Of a stretch of 64,000 nt of DNA, positions 15,653 through 24,814 are shown piece after piece. Under the pieces are notes generated by a model that made no database searches, had not been told where the DNA came from, and saw only the letters and a list, made by a program, of their open reading frames with translations. Numbering within the stretch: position 1 is the first letter of the stretch; each line of letters starts with the position of its first letter. This DNA is from JAXGPF01 sp964463985. GTDB taxonomy: Bacteria > Verrucomicrobiota > Kiritimatiellia > JAAZAB01. The position numbers and the translations under genes are program-made. The stretch covers positions 1-64,000 of the forward strand of contig CAYXEK010000005.1 in the NCBI GenBank assembly GCA_964463985.1. Direction: 5' to 3'.

Positions 15653-16867
15653 GTGAAAAATCAAGCGCAAGCAATTCACGATGGCGGCATTACCTCTCCC
15701 GCAGGATTCCAGGCCTGCGGCGTTTGCGCTGGCATCAAGCCCGGCCGGCCGGACATGGCTTTGATTTACTCCGCGGTCCCCGCCGCCGCCGCCGGTGTTT
15801 TCACATCCAATCGCGTGCAGGCGGCGCCGGTGAAACTCGACCGCGCCAACCTGGCCGGCGGCATCGGCCAGGCGATCATCATCAACAGCGGCAACGCCAA
15901 CGCCTGCACCGGCGCGCACGGCGACCAGGATGCGCAGGCCATGGCGGAACTGACGGCGGAACTCCTCGGCATCCCCGCCGCCACGGTGTTCGTCTGCTCC
16001 ACGGGAACCATCGGACGCCCCCTGCCGATGGACCTGATCAACAACGGCATCCGCCAGGCCGCCGGCAAACTCGCCTCCGACGGCGGCGCGGACGCCGCGC
16101 GCGCCATCATGACCACCGATACCCGCCGCAAACAAGCCGCGCTGCGCCTGGAAATTGACGGAAAACCTGTCGCCATCGGCGGGATGGCCAAGGGTTCGGG
16201 CATGATTGCGCCCAACATGGCCACCATGCTGGCCTTCATCGCCACCGACGCCGCCGTGGAACCCGGCGCGCTGCAAACCGCCCTGCGCGACGCCGTCAAC
16301 CGCAGCTTCAATTGCATTACCGTGGACGGCGACCAGAGCACCAACGACACGGTGCTCTGCCTGGCCAACGGCGCCGCGGGTAATGCGGTTCTGCGCCCGG
16401 GCCACCCGCATTGGCCGCGGTTCCGGAACGCATTGCGCAGCCTGGCGCTGCAACTGGCTTTGATGATCGTGCGCGACGGCGAAGGCGCCACCAAGCTGGT
16501 CACCGTGCGCGTGCGCAACGCGCCGGGCCGGCGCGCCGCCGGCCGCGTCGCCCGCGCCATCGCCCAATCGCTGCTGGTAAAAACATCCTGGTTCGGCGCC
16601 GACCCCAACTGGGGGCGCGTGATTTGCGCCGCCGGCTACTCCGGCGCGCCCATCCGCCCCGAGTTGATTGACATCGCCTACAACGGAAAGTGCGCAGTGC
16701 GCGCCGGGCAATCCGCGGGGTTGCCGGAGGAAGACCTCCATGCCGTCATTGCCCTCCCGGAATTCACGCTGGAAGTGGACCTGCACCAGGGCCGGTCCGG
16801 CGCGGTGATTTACACCTGCGACTGCTCCGACCAATACGTCGCCATTAACGCCGCTTACATGACCTGA
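15653..16867 (+). CDS. argJ: bifunctional ornithine acetyltransferase/N-acetylglutamate synthase
   Basis: 404 residues. ArgJ recycles the acetyl group from N-acetylornithine to glutamate in arginine synthesis. The self-cleavage site is present as NMATMLAFIATD, with the nucleophile Thr191 after Ala190, so the precursor should split into alpha and beta chains. Also present are NSGNANACTG and GADPNWGRV. Translation appears to start at GTG 15653, just after a hairpin. It is first in argJ-argB-argD. Whether it is bifunctional or transfers only cannot be read from sequence. Confidence 0.95.
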   Translation: MKNQAQAIHDGGITSPAGFQACGVCAGIKPGRPDMALIYSAVPAAAAGVFTSNRVQAAPVKLDRANLAGGIGQAIIINSGNANACTGAHGDQDAQAMAELTAELLGIPAATVFVCSTGTIGRPLPMDLINNGIRQAAGKLASDGGADAARAIMTTDTRRKQAALRLEIDGKPVAIGGMAKGSGMIAPNMATMLAFIATDAAVEPGALQTALRDAVNRSFNCITVDGDQSTNDTVLCLANGAAGNAVLRPGHPHWPRFRNALRSLALQLALMIVRDGEGATKLVTVRVRNAPGRRAAGRVARAIAQSLLVKTSWFGADPNWGRVICAAGYSGAPIRPELIDIAYNGKCAVRAGQSAGLPEEDLHAVIALPEFTLEVDLHQGRSGAVIYTCDCSDQYVAINAAYMT

Positions 16868-16871
16868 CCGC

Positions 16872-17750
16872 ATGCAAACGATTATCGAAAAAGCCGGCGT
16901 GCTGATTGAAGCCATGCCGTACATTCAATCCTTCCGCGGCGAAACCGTCGTCATTAAATTCGGCGGCAGCGCCATGGAAAAGCGATCGTGCCATGACAGC
17001 ATTCTGACCGACACCGCCTTCATGGAAAGCGCCGGACTTTGCCCGGTGGTGGTGCACGGCGGCGGCAAGGCCATCTCGCGCCGCATGCAGGCCGCCGGGC
17101 TCCAGCCGGTTTTCCGCCACGGCCTGCGGGTTACCGACGGGGAATCCATGCGGCTGGTGGCGGAAGTGCTCAACCATGAAGTCAACGTTGAAATCGTCGA
17201 AACCCTGGTGGCCCGCGGCGCGCGCGCCGTCGGCATCCAGGGGCCCAGCATCCTGCGCGCCCGCAAACACACGCCCATGGACCCGCAAACCGGACAACCC
17301 GTGGAACTGGGATTCGTCGGCCGGGTGGTCGAAGTCCAGCCGGAACCGGTGCGCGCCTGCCTGCGCGCCGGTATGGTGCCGGTCGTCACACCCCTGGCCC
17401 GCGACGAAGCCGGCCAGATTTACAACATCAACGCCGACGAAGCCGCCGCCGCCCTGGCCCGCGCCCTGCAGGCCCGTAAGCTGGTTTTCCTGTCCGATGT
17501 GCCGGGCATCCTGCGCGATCCCGCCGATCCGCAATCGGTGATTTCATCGCTCAGCCAGGCCGAAGTCGTGGATTTGATCAGAACCGGCGTCATCGCCGGG
17601 GGCATGCTGCCGAAAATCCAGGGCGCGCTTGACGCCTTGTCCGCCGGCGTGAAGAAAGTACATATCATTGACGGACGCCTGCCCCACTCGCTTTTGCTGG
17701 AAATATTCACCGATCAGGGAATAGGAACGGAGATAGTAAAAAATGACTGA
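16872..17750 (+). CDS. argB: acetylglutamate kinase
   Basis: 292 residues, an amino-acid-kinase fold enzyme that phosphorylates N-acetylglutamate in arginine synthesis. Signatures include VIKFGGSAM and VVVHGGGK at the N terminus, NINADEAAAALARAL and FLSDVPGIL in the middle, and GGMLPKI near the end. The N-terminal helix before the kinase core (about 1-20) is like that of arginine-feedback-inhibited forms, so allosteric control is plausible. It overlaps argD by 8 nt. Confidence 0.96.
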   Translation: MQTIIEKAGVLIEAMPYIQSFRGETVVIKFGGSAMEKRSCHDSILTDTAFMESAGLCPVVVHGGGKAISRRMQAAGLQPVFRHGLRVTDGESMRLVAEVLNHEVNVEIVETLVARGARAVGIQGPSILRARKHTPMDPQTGQPVELGFVGRVVEVQPEPVRACLRAGMVPVVTPLARDEAGQIYNINADEAAAALARALQARKLVFLSDVPGILRDPADPQSVISSLSQAEVVDLIRTGVIAGGMLPKIQGALDALSAGVKKVHIIDGRLPHSLLLEIFTDQGIGTEIVKND

Positions 17751-19011
17751 TACCAACGACATCATTGACCTGTTTGATCATTACGTGGTCCCTTCATACG
17801 CCCGCCAGCCGGTGGTATTTGTGCGCGGCAAGGGCGCCAAGCTCTGGGACAGCAACGGCAAGGTTTACCTGGACTTTCTGGCCGGCATTTCCGTGCTTAA
17901 TGTCGGCCATAGCCATCCCGCCGTTGTCGAAGCGATTTCCCGGCAGGCGGCCCAGCTGATGCATGTCTCCAACCTCTATTACACTGAAAACCAGGGCCGG
18001 CTGGCCAAGGCAATCTCCGAACTGGCGCTGCACGGCAAGTGCTTTTTCTGCAATTCCGGCGCCGAGGCCAACGAGGCTTTGATCAAACTGGCCCGGTTGT
18101 GGGGCCATGACCGCAAGCGCCATGAAATCATCGCCATGCGCAATTCCTTCCATGGACGCACCCTCGCCACCCTGACCGCCACCGGCCAGGAAAAAGTGCA
18201 GTTGGGATTTGATCCGCTGCCGTCCGGGTTCGTCCAGGCCGAATTCAACAACCTCGATTCCGTGCGCGCGGCCGTCACCGAGCGCACGGCGGCGGTGCTG
18301 GTGGAAGCCATCCAGGGCGAAGGCGGCATCGTTCCCGCCACGCCGGCATTTATCCAGGGGTTGCGGGAACTCTGCGACGAGAAAGATATCCTGATGCTCT
18401 GCGACGAAGTCCAGTGCGGCATGGGCCGCACGGGCAACTGGTTCGGATTCCAGTCCTACAACATCGAGCCGGATGCCTGCTCCATGGCCAAGGCCCTGGG
18501 CAGCGGGTTCCCCATCGGCGCCATTCTCACGAACCGCAAACTGGCCGACGTTTTCCAGCCTGGACGGCATGCCACCACTTTCGGCGGCACGCCCCTGGCC
18601 TGCGCCGCCGCGCTGGCCACGCTGCAGGTGATCAAGAATGAAGGGTTGCTCCAAAACGCCATGCTGATGGGCCAGCGGCTCCAGCAGGGCTTGCAGAAGC
18701 TGGCGGAGAAGTATCCGCACCTGGTGGCAGTCCGCGGCAAGGGACTGATGCTCGGGCTGGTGCTGGATCAGCCGTCCAAACCCCTGGAACAGCGCCTGAT
18801 GGACATGGGCCTGATCACCCTGGCGACGGCCGGCAACGTCATCCGCTTCCTGCCGCCGCTGAACGTCAAGCCCCAGGAAGTGGACGAGGCGCTGGACATG
18901 CTGGACGACGCCTGCGCCGAATGGCATGCCGAACTCGATGGATCATCCGCCGCCGAAGCCGGGGAATCCGCCGGCGCCGCGCCGGAGGAAAACCCGGCCG
19001 CGGCGGGATGA
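17743..19011 (+). CDS. argD: acetylornithine aminotransferase
   Basis: 422 residues, class-III PLP aminotransferase. The PLP lysine is Lys250 in SMAKALGSGFPIG. FFCNSGAEANEALIKL and LLCDEVQCGMGRTG are intact. It makes N-acetylornithine. In many bacteria ArgD also serves as succinyl-DAP aminotransferase, which would fit the downstream lysA/dapA/dapB genes, but this is inference. An Ala/Glu-rich tail of about 20 residues extends the C terminus. It is translationally coupled to argB. Confidence 0.94.
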   Translation: MTDTNDIIDLFDHYVVPSYARQPVVFVRGKGAKLWDSNGKVYLDFLAGISVLNVGHSHPAVVEAISRQAAQLMHVSNLYYTENQGRLAKAISELALHGKCFFCNSGAEANEALIKLARLWGHDRKRHEIIAMRNSFHGRTLATLTATGQEKVQLGFDPLPSGFVQAEFNNLDSVRAAVTERTAAVLVEAIQGEGGIVPATPAFIQGLRELCDEKDILMLCDEVQCGMGRTGNWFGFQSYNIEPDACSMAKALGSGFPIGAILTNRKLADVFQPGRHATTFGGTPLACAAALATLQVIKNEGLLQNAMLMGQRLQQGLQKLAEKYPHLVAVRGKGLMLGLVLDQPSKPLEQRLMDMGLITLATAGNVIRFLPPLNVKPQEVDEALDMLDDACAEWHAELDGSSAAEAGESAGAAPEENPAAAG

Positions 19012-19045
19012 CGGCGCGCGCCATGATTTGCCGTGCCGCCCCAGC

Positions 19046-20302
19046 ATGGACCGAAACAATTCCAACCCGAACGTAATTTACCTGCCGGCAGCCGACATAC
19101 GGCGCGCCGCCGGCCGCTATGCCACACCCTTCTTCATTTACGAAGAACGGCGTCTGCGTGATAACTGCGCGCGGTTCCGCGAAGCCTTCCGCCGCCATTT
19201 CCCCGATTTCCAGCCGCTGTTTGCCGTGAAGGCCAACACCAACCCGGCCCTGCTGAAAATCATTTTCAGCGAAGGTTACGGCGCGGACGCCTCCAGCGAG
19301 GCGGAAGCCTGGATCACCCGGCGCCTGGGCGCCCGGGGCATGTACACGGGCAATTACACCACGCCGGCGGAATTCCGCTTCGTCCTGAAAACCGGCGCTT
19401 TCATGCTCAACCTGGACGACATCAGCATGCTGCCCGCCATCCGGCGGCTGGGAATGCCGGAATTCATATCCTTCCGCGTCAATCCAGGCATCGCCCGCGG
19501 CGGCATGCGCAGCCTGGTGCTGGCGGGACCCGACGCCAAATACGGCGTGCCCGCCGACCGGATCGCCGAAGCTTACCGGCAGGCGCGCGCGCTGGGCGCG
19601 CGGCGATTCGGCCTGCACGCCATGACCGGCAGCAACGTGCTGGACGAAGATTATTTCGCCGCCGTCGCCGACCGTCTGCTGGAATTGGCCGCCGAAATCA
19701 ACCGCCGGGCGGGCGTCGCGATCGAACGCATCAACATCGGCGGCGGATTCGGCGTGCCTTACCGCCCGGAACAGCGCAGCCTGGACCTGGACAAGGTGGC
19801 GCGCGGCGTCCGGCGCGCGTTTGACCGCCGTTGCGGCGCCAATCTGCCGGAACCCGTCCTGATGGCCGAACCCGGCCGCTACATCGCCGCCGACGCCGGC
19901 TGGCTGGTGGGCCGCGTGCATGTCATCAAGCAGGGCTGGAAAAAATTCGTGGGCATTGACGCGGGCATGAACGATCTGCCGCGGCCCGCCATTTACGACG
20001 CGTACCACCATATCAGCGTGCTCCCAGCCGGCCGCGCGGCGCCCCGCCGGAAGGAAACGGTGAACGTCGTCGGACGCCTCTGCGAAAACAACGACCAGTT
20101 CGCCCGCGACCGGCGGCTGCCCCGGGCGGCGGTGGGGGATTTCATCGTGATTCACAATGCCGGCGCCCACGCTTACGCCATGGGGCACAACTACAACAAC
20201 CGCCTGCGCAGCGCCGAATACCTGATCACCCGCCGCGGCGCATTGCGCCGCATCCGCCGCGCGGAAACCATCGCCGACCTCTTCCGCACCGCGCAGGTTT
20301 GA
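19046..20302 (+). CDS. lysA: diaminopimelate decarboxylase
   Basis: 418 residues, fold-III PLP decarboxylase making lysine from meso-DAP. The PLP lysine is Lys62 in FAVKANTNP. NIGGGFG, EPGRYIAADAG and the active-site cysteine segment as LCENNDQFA are present. The histidine loop reads GLHAMTGSN rather than the usual H-x-GS form. The CENND and HNAGAHAYAMGHNYNN variants mark a subfamily also seen outside Proteobacteria. The ATG at 19046 is preferred because the 40 codons before it are not conserved-looking and overlap the end of argD. No strong ribosome-binding site is seen. Confidence 0.88.
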   Translation: MDRNNSNPNVIYLPAADIRRAAGRYATPFFIYEERRLRDNCARFREAFRRHFPDFQPLFAVKANTNPALLKIIFSEGYGADASSEAEAWITRRLGARGMYTGNYTTPAEFRFVLKTGAFMLNLDDISMLPAIRRLGMPEFISFRVNPGIARGGMRSLVLAGPDAKYGVPADRIAEAYRQARALGARRFGLHAMTGSNVLDEDYFAAVADRLLELAAEINRRAGVAIERINIGGGFGVPYRPEQRSLDLDKVARGVRRAFDRRCGANLPEPVLMAEPGRYIAADAGWLVGRVHVIKQGWKKFVGIDAGMNDLPRPAIYDAYHHISVLPAGRAAPRRKETVNVVGRLCENNDQFARDRRLPRAAVGDFIVIHNAGAHAYAMGHNYNNRLRSAEYLITRRGALRRIRRAETIADLFRTAQV

Positions 20303-20341
20303 CCGCGCCCGGACGCCGGATGGAATGGCGCCTGATTTGAC

Positions 20342-20370
20342 TTGACGCACGGGAACGCCCGCGCTACCCT
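20342..20370 (+). promoter_or_regulatory. candidate distal promoter of dapA
   Basis: TTGACG (20342-20347), 17 nt, TACCCT (20365-20370). It lies 40 nt after lysA and would give a leader of about 215 nt containing the hairpin module at 20413-20483. Confidence 0.4.
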
Positions 20371-20412
20371 GCGGCTGGATTTCAAGTTAGAGTGCTGTTT
20401 TTAAAAAATCTC

Positions 20413-20487
20413 GGACGACGTGGAAGTCGTCCCTCCAAAATGCAACATCAACCCATTTTGGAGGGCCGGGTTCCACCCCGGCCTTTT
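20413..20487 (+). repeat. three interleaved hairpins, possible terminator/repeat module
   Basis: GGACGAC/GTCGTCC pair at 20413-20419 and 20426-20432. CCCTCCAAAATG/CATTTTGGAGGG pair perfectly over 12 bp at 20431-20442 and 20454-20465. GGCCGGG/CCCGGCC pair at 20464-20470 and 20477-20483, followed by TTTT. The last hairpin with its T-run could terminate lysA or attenuate dapA. The nested symmetry also resembles a dispersed intergenic palindrome. Confidence 0.65.
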
Positions 20488-20535
20488 GGGCAGGGCTTTT
20501 GAAATTGGCTCAGAAATAAACATCGCGCAAACAGG

Positions 20536-20564
20536 TTCAGGCCGGGGCCTTTGCCCGTTATGGT
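20536..20564 (+). promoter_or_regulatory. candidate proximal promoter of dapA
   Basis: TTCAGG (20536-20541), 17 nt, TATGGT (20559-20564), the same -10 as the rplM promoter, 29 nt before the dapA ATG. Confidence 0.45.
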
Positions 20565-20593
20565 TGCTTAATTAGTTTTACGGGAGTTCCATT

Positions 20594-21460
20594 ATGTTTG
20601 AAGGCGCGTATACCGCTATCGTTACGCCTTTCAATGCCGCCGGCGAAGTGGATTACGGCAAACTGGAAGCGCTGATCGAACGCCAGATTGCCGGCGGCAT
20701 GGACGGCATTGTGCCCGTCGGCACCACCGGTGAATCCCCCACCCTGGATTTTCACGAACATCTCGGCGTCATCGAAGCGGCGGTGAAATGCTGCCGGCGC
20801 CGGATCAAGGTCATCGCCGGCACCGGCGCCAATTCCACCCGCGAAGCACTGGAACTGACCAAGGCCGCCCGGGATTGCGGCGCCGACGGCACACTGCAGG
20901 TTACGCCGTATTACAACAAGCCCAACCAGGAAGGGCTTTACCGCCATTTCCACGCTGTGGCGGACCTGGGTTTGCCGGTGGTGCTTTATAACATCCCCGG
21001 CCGCTGCGGCGTTGAAATCGCCCTCGAAACCGTGGCGCGCTTGAGCCGGCATCCGCACATCGCGGCAATCAAGGAAGCCGCCGGGAATGTCCTGCGGGTG
21101 AGCCAGATTCTGCAGGAATGCGATCTCTGCGTGCTTTCCGGGGATGACCCGCTGACGCTGCCGATGATGGCCATGGGCGCCCGGGGCGTGATCAGCGTGG
21201 CTTCCAACGCCGCGCCGCAACTGGTGGCCCGCATGGTGCATGCCGCTCTCGCGGACGACTGGGTGCAGGCGCGGAACCTGCACCGCCAGTGTTTCCGGCT
21301 GTTCACCGGGATATTTATGGACACCAACCCGATTCCCATCAAGGCGGCGCTGGCCTTGCAGGGATTGATTGAAGAAATTTACCGGCCGCCGCTGACCACT
21401 TTGCGTCCGGAATTGCGGGAAAAACTGGCGGGCATCCTGCGTGAATTGAAACTGCTTTGA
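20594..21460 (+). CDS. dapA: 4-hydroxy-tetrahydrodipicolinate synthase
   Basis: 288 residues, a TIM-barrel class-I aldolase that condenses pyruvate with aspartate semialdehyde, committing to lysine and DAP. The Schiff-base lysine is Lys160 in AAIKEAAGN, the catalytic Tyr is in VTPYYNKPN, and GTTGESPTL is present. CGGGAG precedes the ATG. dapB follows after 10 nt. Confidence 0.96.
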   Translation: MFEGAYTAIVTPFNAAGEVDYGKLEALIERQIAGGMDGIVPVGTTGESPTLDFHEHLGVIEAAVKCCRRRIKVIAGTGANSTREALELTKAARDCGADGTLQVTPYYNKPNQEGLYRHFHAVADLGLPVVLYNIPGRCGVEIALETVARLSRHPHIAAIKEAAGNVLRVSQILQECDLCVLSGDDPLTLPMMAMGARGVISVASNAAPQLVARMVHAALADDWVQARNLHRQCFRLFTGIFMDTNPIPIKAALALQGLIEEIYRPPLTTLRPELREKLAGILRELKLL

Positions 21461-21470
21461 GGACTTGCGC

Positions 21471-22280
21471 ATGCACAAAATAACCATATTGGGCGCCGGC
21501 GGCCAGATGGGCCAGGCGATTATCCGCGTCATGGCCGGCATGCCGGAAGCGGTCCTGTCCGGCGCCCTGGAAGCGCCCCAATCGCCGCTGCTGGGCAAGG
21601 ATGCCGGGATTCTGGCCGGCGTCACCGAAAACGGCGTCTCCATCACCGACAACTGGGAAAAAGCCACGGCCGGTGCGGAGGTCCTGATTGATTTCAGCTT
21701 CCCTTCCGCCACCCGGGCGGCCGCCCTCCGGGCGGCCGCCATTGGCAAACCCATGGTGATCGGCACCACCGGGCTGAACCAGGAGGAAAGCGAAGACATC
21801 CGCCGCGCCGCCGGCAAAACCCCCATCGTCTGGGCGCCCAACATGAGCCTGGGCGTCAACGTGCTGTTCGCGCTGACCGGCAAACTGGCCGGCATCCTTT
21901 CCGATTACGACATTGAAATTGTGGAAATGCATCACCGCCGCAAGAAAGACGCGCCCAGCGGCACGGCCCTGCGCCTGGCGGAAAATGCCGCCATCGCCCG
22001 CCGGCAAACCCCGGGCGCGACGCTGGCGCACGGACGACAGGGCGCGCAAGCCGCCCGGATTCCGGGTCAGATCGGCATGCACGCCGTCCGCGGCGGCGAC
22101 GTGGTGGGCGACCACACGGTGATCTTCGCCGGCGACGGCGAACGCGTGGAATTGACCCATCGCGCCACCCGGCGCGAATGTTTTGCCGCCGGCGCCCTGC
22201 GGGCTTCGTTGTGGGTAAAAAACCGCACGCCGGGACTCTACAACATGCAGGATGTGCTGGGATTCGCGGCGGAGCTTTAG
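21471..22280 (+). CDS. dapB: 4-hydroxy-tetrahydrodipicolinate reductase
   Basis: 269 residues. An N-terminal nucleotide-binding motif (ILGAGGQMGQA), GTTGLNQEE, APNMSLGVN and the substrate signature EMHHRRKKDAPSGTA are intact. It reduces the DapA product in lysine/DAP synthesis. The ATG at 21471 is preferred to an in-frame TTG six bases upstream because it has GAGGA at the right distance. Confidence 0.96.
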   Translation: MHKITILGAGGQMGQAIIRVMAGMPEAVLSGALEAPQSPLLGKDAGILAGVTENGVSITDNWEKATAGAEVLIDFSFPSATRAAALRAAAIGKPMVIGTTGLNQEESEDIRRAAGKTPIVWAPNMSLGVNVLFALTGKLAGILSDYDIEIVEMHHRRKKDAPSGTALRLAENAAIARRQTPGATLAHGRQGAQAARIPGQIGMHAVRGGDVVGDHTVIFAGDGERVELTHRATRRECFAAGALRASLWVKNRTPGLYNMQDVLGFAAEL

Positions 22281-22297
22281 CAGAAAGCCGAGTCAAG

Positions 22298-22801
22298 ATG
22301 GAAGCAGCTCTCAGCCTGGGCGCAAATCTCGGCGATCGCCAGGCCAGTTTGACGCGCGCGCGCGACCTCATCCTTGCCTGTCCGGGCATCGCCCTGGCCG
22401 CCCAATCGCCGATCTATGAAACCGAGCCGGTGGGCGTGCCCGCTGAACATCGGGGCCTGCTTTTTTTGAATGCCGTAATTATCATCGAGACCTTGATTTC
22501 CGCCCCGCGTCTGCTAAAATTATTCCAGCAAATTGAAAAACGAATTGGACGCGCGCCGCCGGTCGTTCCCAATAGCCCGCGCCCGATTGATATTGACATC
22601 ATATACGTTGGCGGAAAAATTTACCGCAGCCGCGCATTGCGCGTGCCCCACTCCCGCTGGGCCGAACGCCGCTTTGTCGTGCAGCCGCTGGCCGATCTCC
22701 GACCCAACCTGCTCCTGCCCGGGCAAACCGCCACCGTGGCGGAAATCCTGGGACGGCTGCCGGAGGGAGGACGCGTTAAATTATTCGCCCAGACATGGTA
22801 A
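22298..22801 (+). CDS. folK: 2-amino-4-hydroxy-6-hydroxymethyldihydropteridine pyrophosphokinase
   Basis: 167 residues. HPPK transfers pyrophosphate from ATP to the pterin in folate synthesis. Motifs are LSLGANLGDR at the start, YETEPVGVP, RPIDIDIIYVGG (metal and substrate binding) and LRVPHSRWAERRFVVQPLADL. The start is taken at the ATG at 22298; the open frame before it overlaps dapB out of phase and is not conserved. It lies 3 nt before panB, linking folate and pantothenate genes. Confidence 0.93.
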   Translation: MEAALSLGANLGDRQASLTRARDLILACPGIALAAQSPIYETEPVGVPAEHRGLLFLNAVIIIETLISAPRLLKLFQQIEKRIGRAPPVVPNSPRPIDIDIIYVGGKIYRSRALRVPHSRWAERRFVVQPLADLRPNLLLPGQTATVAEILGRLPEGGRVKLFAQTW

Positions 22802-22804
22802 ATC

Positions 22805-23605
22805 ATGCAATCTGAAAAATGGAACGTGCCCAAGCTGCAGGCGTTGAAAAGCCGCCGTAAAATCGCCTGCCTTACAGCTTATGATTTCATCACCGCCCGC
22901 CGCCTGGACGAGGCCGGGATTCCGCTGATCCTGGTGGGCGATTCGCTGGCGATGACCGTGCAGGGCCATGCCAGCACGCTGCCGGTTACCATGGACGAGA
23001 TGGCCTACCATACCGCCGCCGTCAGCCGGGGCGTGAGCAATGCGCTGGTCGTGGCGGACATGCCTTTCCTCTCCTACCAGGTCTCCGAGGAAACCGCCAT
23101 CCTCAACGCCGGCCGCCTGTTAAAGGAATCCGGCGCGCATGCCGTTAAAATCGAGGGCGGCGCCTGCCGGGCAGCTCTGATCCGCCGCCTGATCCAAACC
23201 GGCATCCCGGTGCTGGCCCATATCGGACTCACTCCGCAGAGCGTGCGCGCCATCGGCGGATACAAGGTCCAGGGCCGGCGGCCGGCCCAAAGCGCGGCGC
23301 TGCTGCGGGATGCCCGCGCCCTGGAAGCCGCCGGCGCCTTCGCGATTGTCCTGGAATGCATGCCGGCAATTCTCGGGCGCCGGATTACCCGCGCCCTGCG
23401 CATTCCCACCATCAGCATCGGCGCGGGGCCGGATTGCGACGGACAGATCATGGTGACTCCCGACATGCTGGGCTTGTTTTCCGAATTCCAACCCAAATTC
23501 GTCAAACGTTACGCCGAACTGGGCGCCGCCATGCAACAAGCCTTCGCCGCCTACCGGCATGAAGTGGAATCGGGAAAATACCCCGACAAGGCGCACACAT
23601 ATTGA
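22805..23605 (+). CDS. panB: 3-methyl-2-oxobutanoate hydroxymethyltransferase
   Basis: 266 residues, a TIM-barrel enzyme making ketopantoate with 5,10-methylene-tetrahydrofolate. The metal and substrate segments LVGDSLAMTVQGH, TMDEMAYHTAAV, DMPFLSYQ and KIEGGA, and LTPQSV near the middle, are all present. Its folate cofactor links it to the adjacent folK. Confidence 0.96.
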   Translation: MQSEKWNVPKLQALKSRRKIACLTAYDFITARRLDEAGIPLILVGDSLAMTVQGHASTLPVTMDEMAYHTAAVSRGVSNALVVADMPFLSYQVSEETAILNAGRLLKESGAHAVKIEGGACRAALIRRLIQTGIPVLAHIGLTPQSVRAIGGYKVQGRRPAQSAALLRDARALEAAGAFAIVLECMPAILGRRITRALRIPTISIGAGPDCDGQIMVTPDMLGLFSEFQPKFVKRYAELGAAMQQAFAAYRHEVESGKYPDKAHTY

Positions 23606-23681
23606 CCCGCATTGTTCTCACATCGCAACCGATGGGCGAACGGCGGAACGCAAACTCCCGTCCCGCGCAGCGCAGAAAAAA

Positions 23682-24557
23682 ATGCAAATCATAGAATCCA
23701 TAGCTGAAATGTCGGATACCGCCGGCGCCTGGCGCCGCTCCGGACGCTCCATCGGACTGGTGCCCACCATGGGCTTTCTGCATCCCGGACATCTTTCGCT
23801 GGTGCAACAGGCGCGGGCGGCGGCCGACCGGGTAGTCCTGTCCATTTTCGTCAATCCCACGCAATTCGGACCTGGCGAAGATTTCCAGCAATATCCCCGT
23901 AATTTTGAGCGCGACCGGCAGCTCTGCGAAGAGGCGGGAGTAGACGCGGTTTTCCATCCCGCTCCCGCCTCCGCCATGTACGCGCCCGACCACTCCGTCC
24001 AAATCCAGGAAAACGCGCTGACGCGGGGACTGTGCGGCGCTTCCCGCCCCGGCCATTTCGCCGGTGTCCTGACGGTGGTCGCCAAGCTCTTCAATATCAC
24101 CCGCGCCGATGTGGCCGTGTTCGGGCAGAAAGACGCGCAGCAGGCGCGCGCCATCCGGCGCATGGCGCGCGATTTGAATTTCCCGGTGCAGGTAATCATT
24201 GCCCCGCTGATCCGCGAACCGGACGGCCTGGCGATGAGTTCCCGCAACTCATATCTTTCCCCCGGCGAGCGCCGCGACGCGCTCTGCCTGATGCGCGCGC
24301 TGCAATTGGCCCGGCGGCTTTACCGCGCCGGCGAGCGCGACGCCCGCCGCATTTGCCGGCGCATGGCCGAACAAATTCAGCAGACTCCGTCCGCCCGGAT
24401 TGATTACGCTGACATAGTGGATGAGAACACGCTGGAACCCGTCGAAACCATTGAACGGCCGATCCTCGCCGCCCTGGCCGTCCGCATCGGACGGACACGC
24501 CTGATTGACAATCTGCTGCTGCCGGACGACCGTCTCTGCAGCCTGCCGGGGGAATAA
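23682..24557 (+). CDS. panC: pantothenate synthetase
   Basis: 291 residues. It joins pantoate and beta-alanine using ATP. The nucleotidyltransferase motif PTMGFLHPGHLSL, SRPGHFAGVLTVV, FGQKDAQQ and MSSRNSYLSP (KMSKS-like) are intact. The start at 23682 (MQIIESIAEM) is chosen because the 41 codons upstream overlap panB and are unlike the family. The ribosome-binding site is weak. Confidence 0.94.
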   Translation: MQIIESIAEMSDTAGAWRRSGRSIGLVPTMGFLHPGHLSLVQQARAAADRVVLSIFVNPTQFGPGEDFQQYPRNFERDRQLCEEAGVDAVFHPAPASAMYAPDHSVQIQENALTRGLCGASRPGHFAGVLTVVAKLFNITRADVAVFGQKDAQQARAIRRMARDLNFPVQVIIAPLIREPDGLAMSSRNSYLSPGERRDALCLMRALQLARRLYRAGERDARRICRRMAEQIQQTPSARIDYADIVDENTLEPVETIERPILAALAVRIGRTRLIDNLLLPDDRLCSLPGE

Positions 24558-24788
24558 TAAGCCACCGGTATCTCCGACATCACCACCAACCTTGTGCCGG
24601 CGGAATGAAAGATTCAGTCCAGCGACACAAATGGCATTCATCACCAGCAGCCCACCGAACCACGGCAATTTATCCCAAACTTTAATTATGCATTTGTCAC
24701 GGGAAAACTATTAAAAACAAAAAATCAAGAAAACGGTTTGATTCAAGCAGCCGGTTGAGATTGACGGACCGTGGAATATTGAAATAAG
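24558..24788. other. non-coding, AT-richer spacer between convergent panC and rdgB
   Basis: No gene is supported here. The sequence is noticeably richer in A and T than its surroundings, especially 24680-24790, with no repeats beyond short A-runs. Confidence 0.6.
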
Positions 24789-24811
24789 GAAAACTCGCCG
24801 GCAAACGGCGC
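24789..24811 (-). terminator. possible intrinsic terminator of rdgB
   Basis: On the minus strand a CGCCG-TTTGC-CGGCG hairpin (24810-24796) is followed by AGTTTTCC, just after the rdgB stop. The stem is short, so confidence is moderate. Confidence 0.45.
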
Positions 24812-24814
24812 CGC

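Noticed and set aside
20371..20593. Lysine riboswitch before dapA
   Set aside because: The conserved core segments of the L box are not seen; only simple palindromes are present.
24249..24668. 139-codon minus-strand frame over the panC end
   Set aside because: Mostly antisense to panC; no ribosome-binding site or family features.
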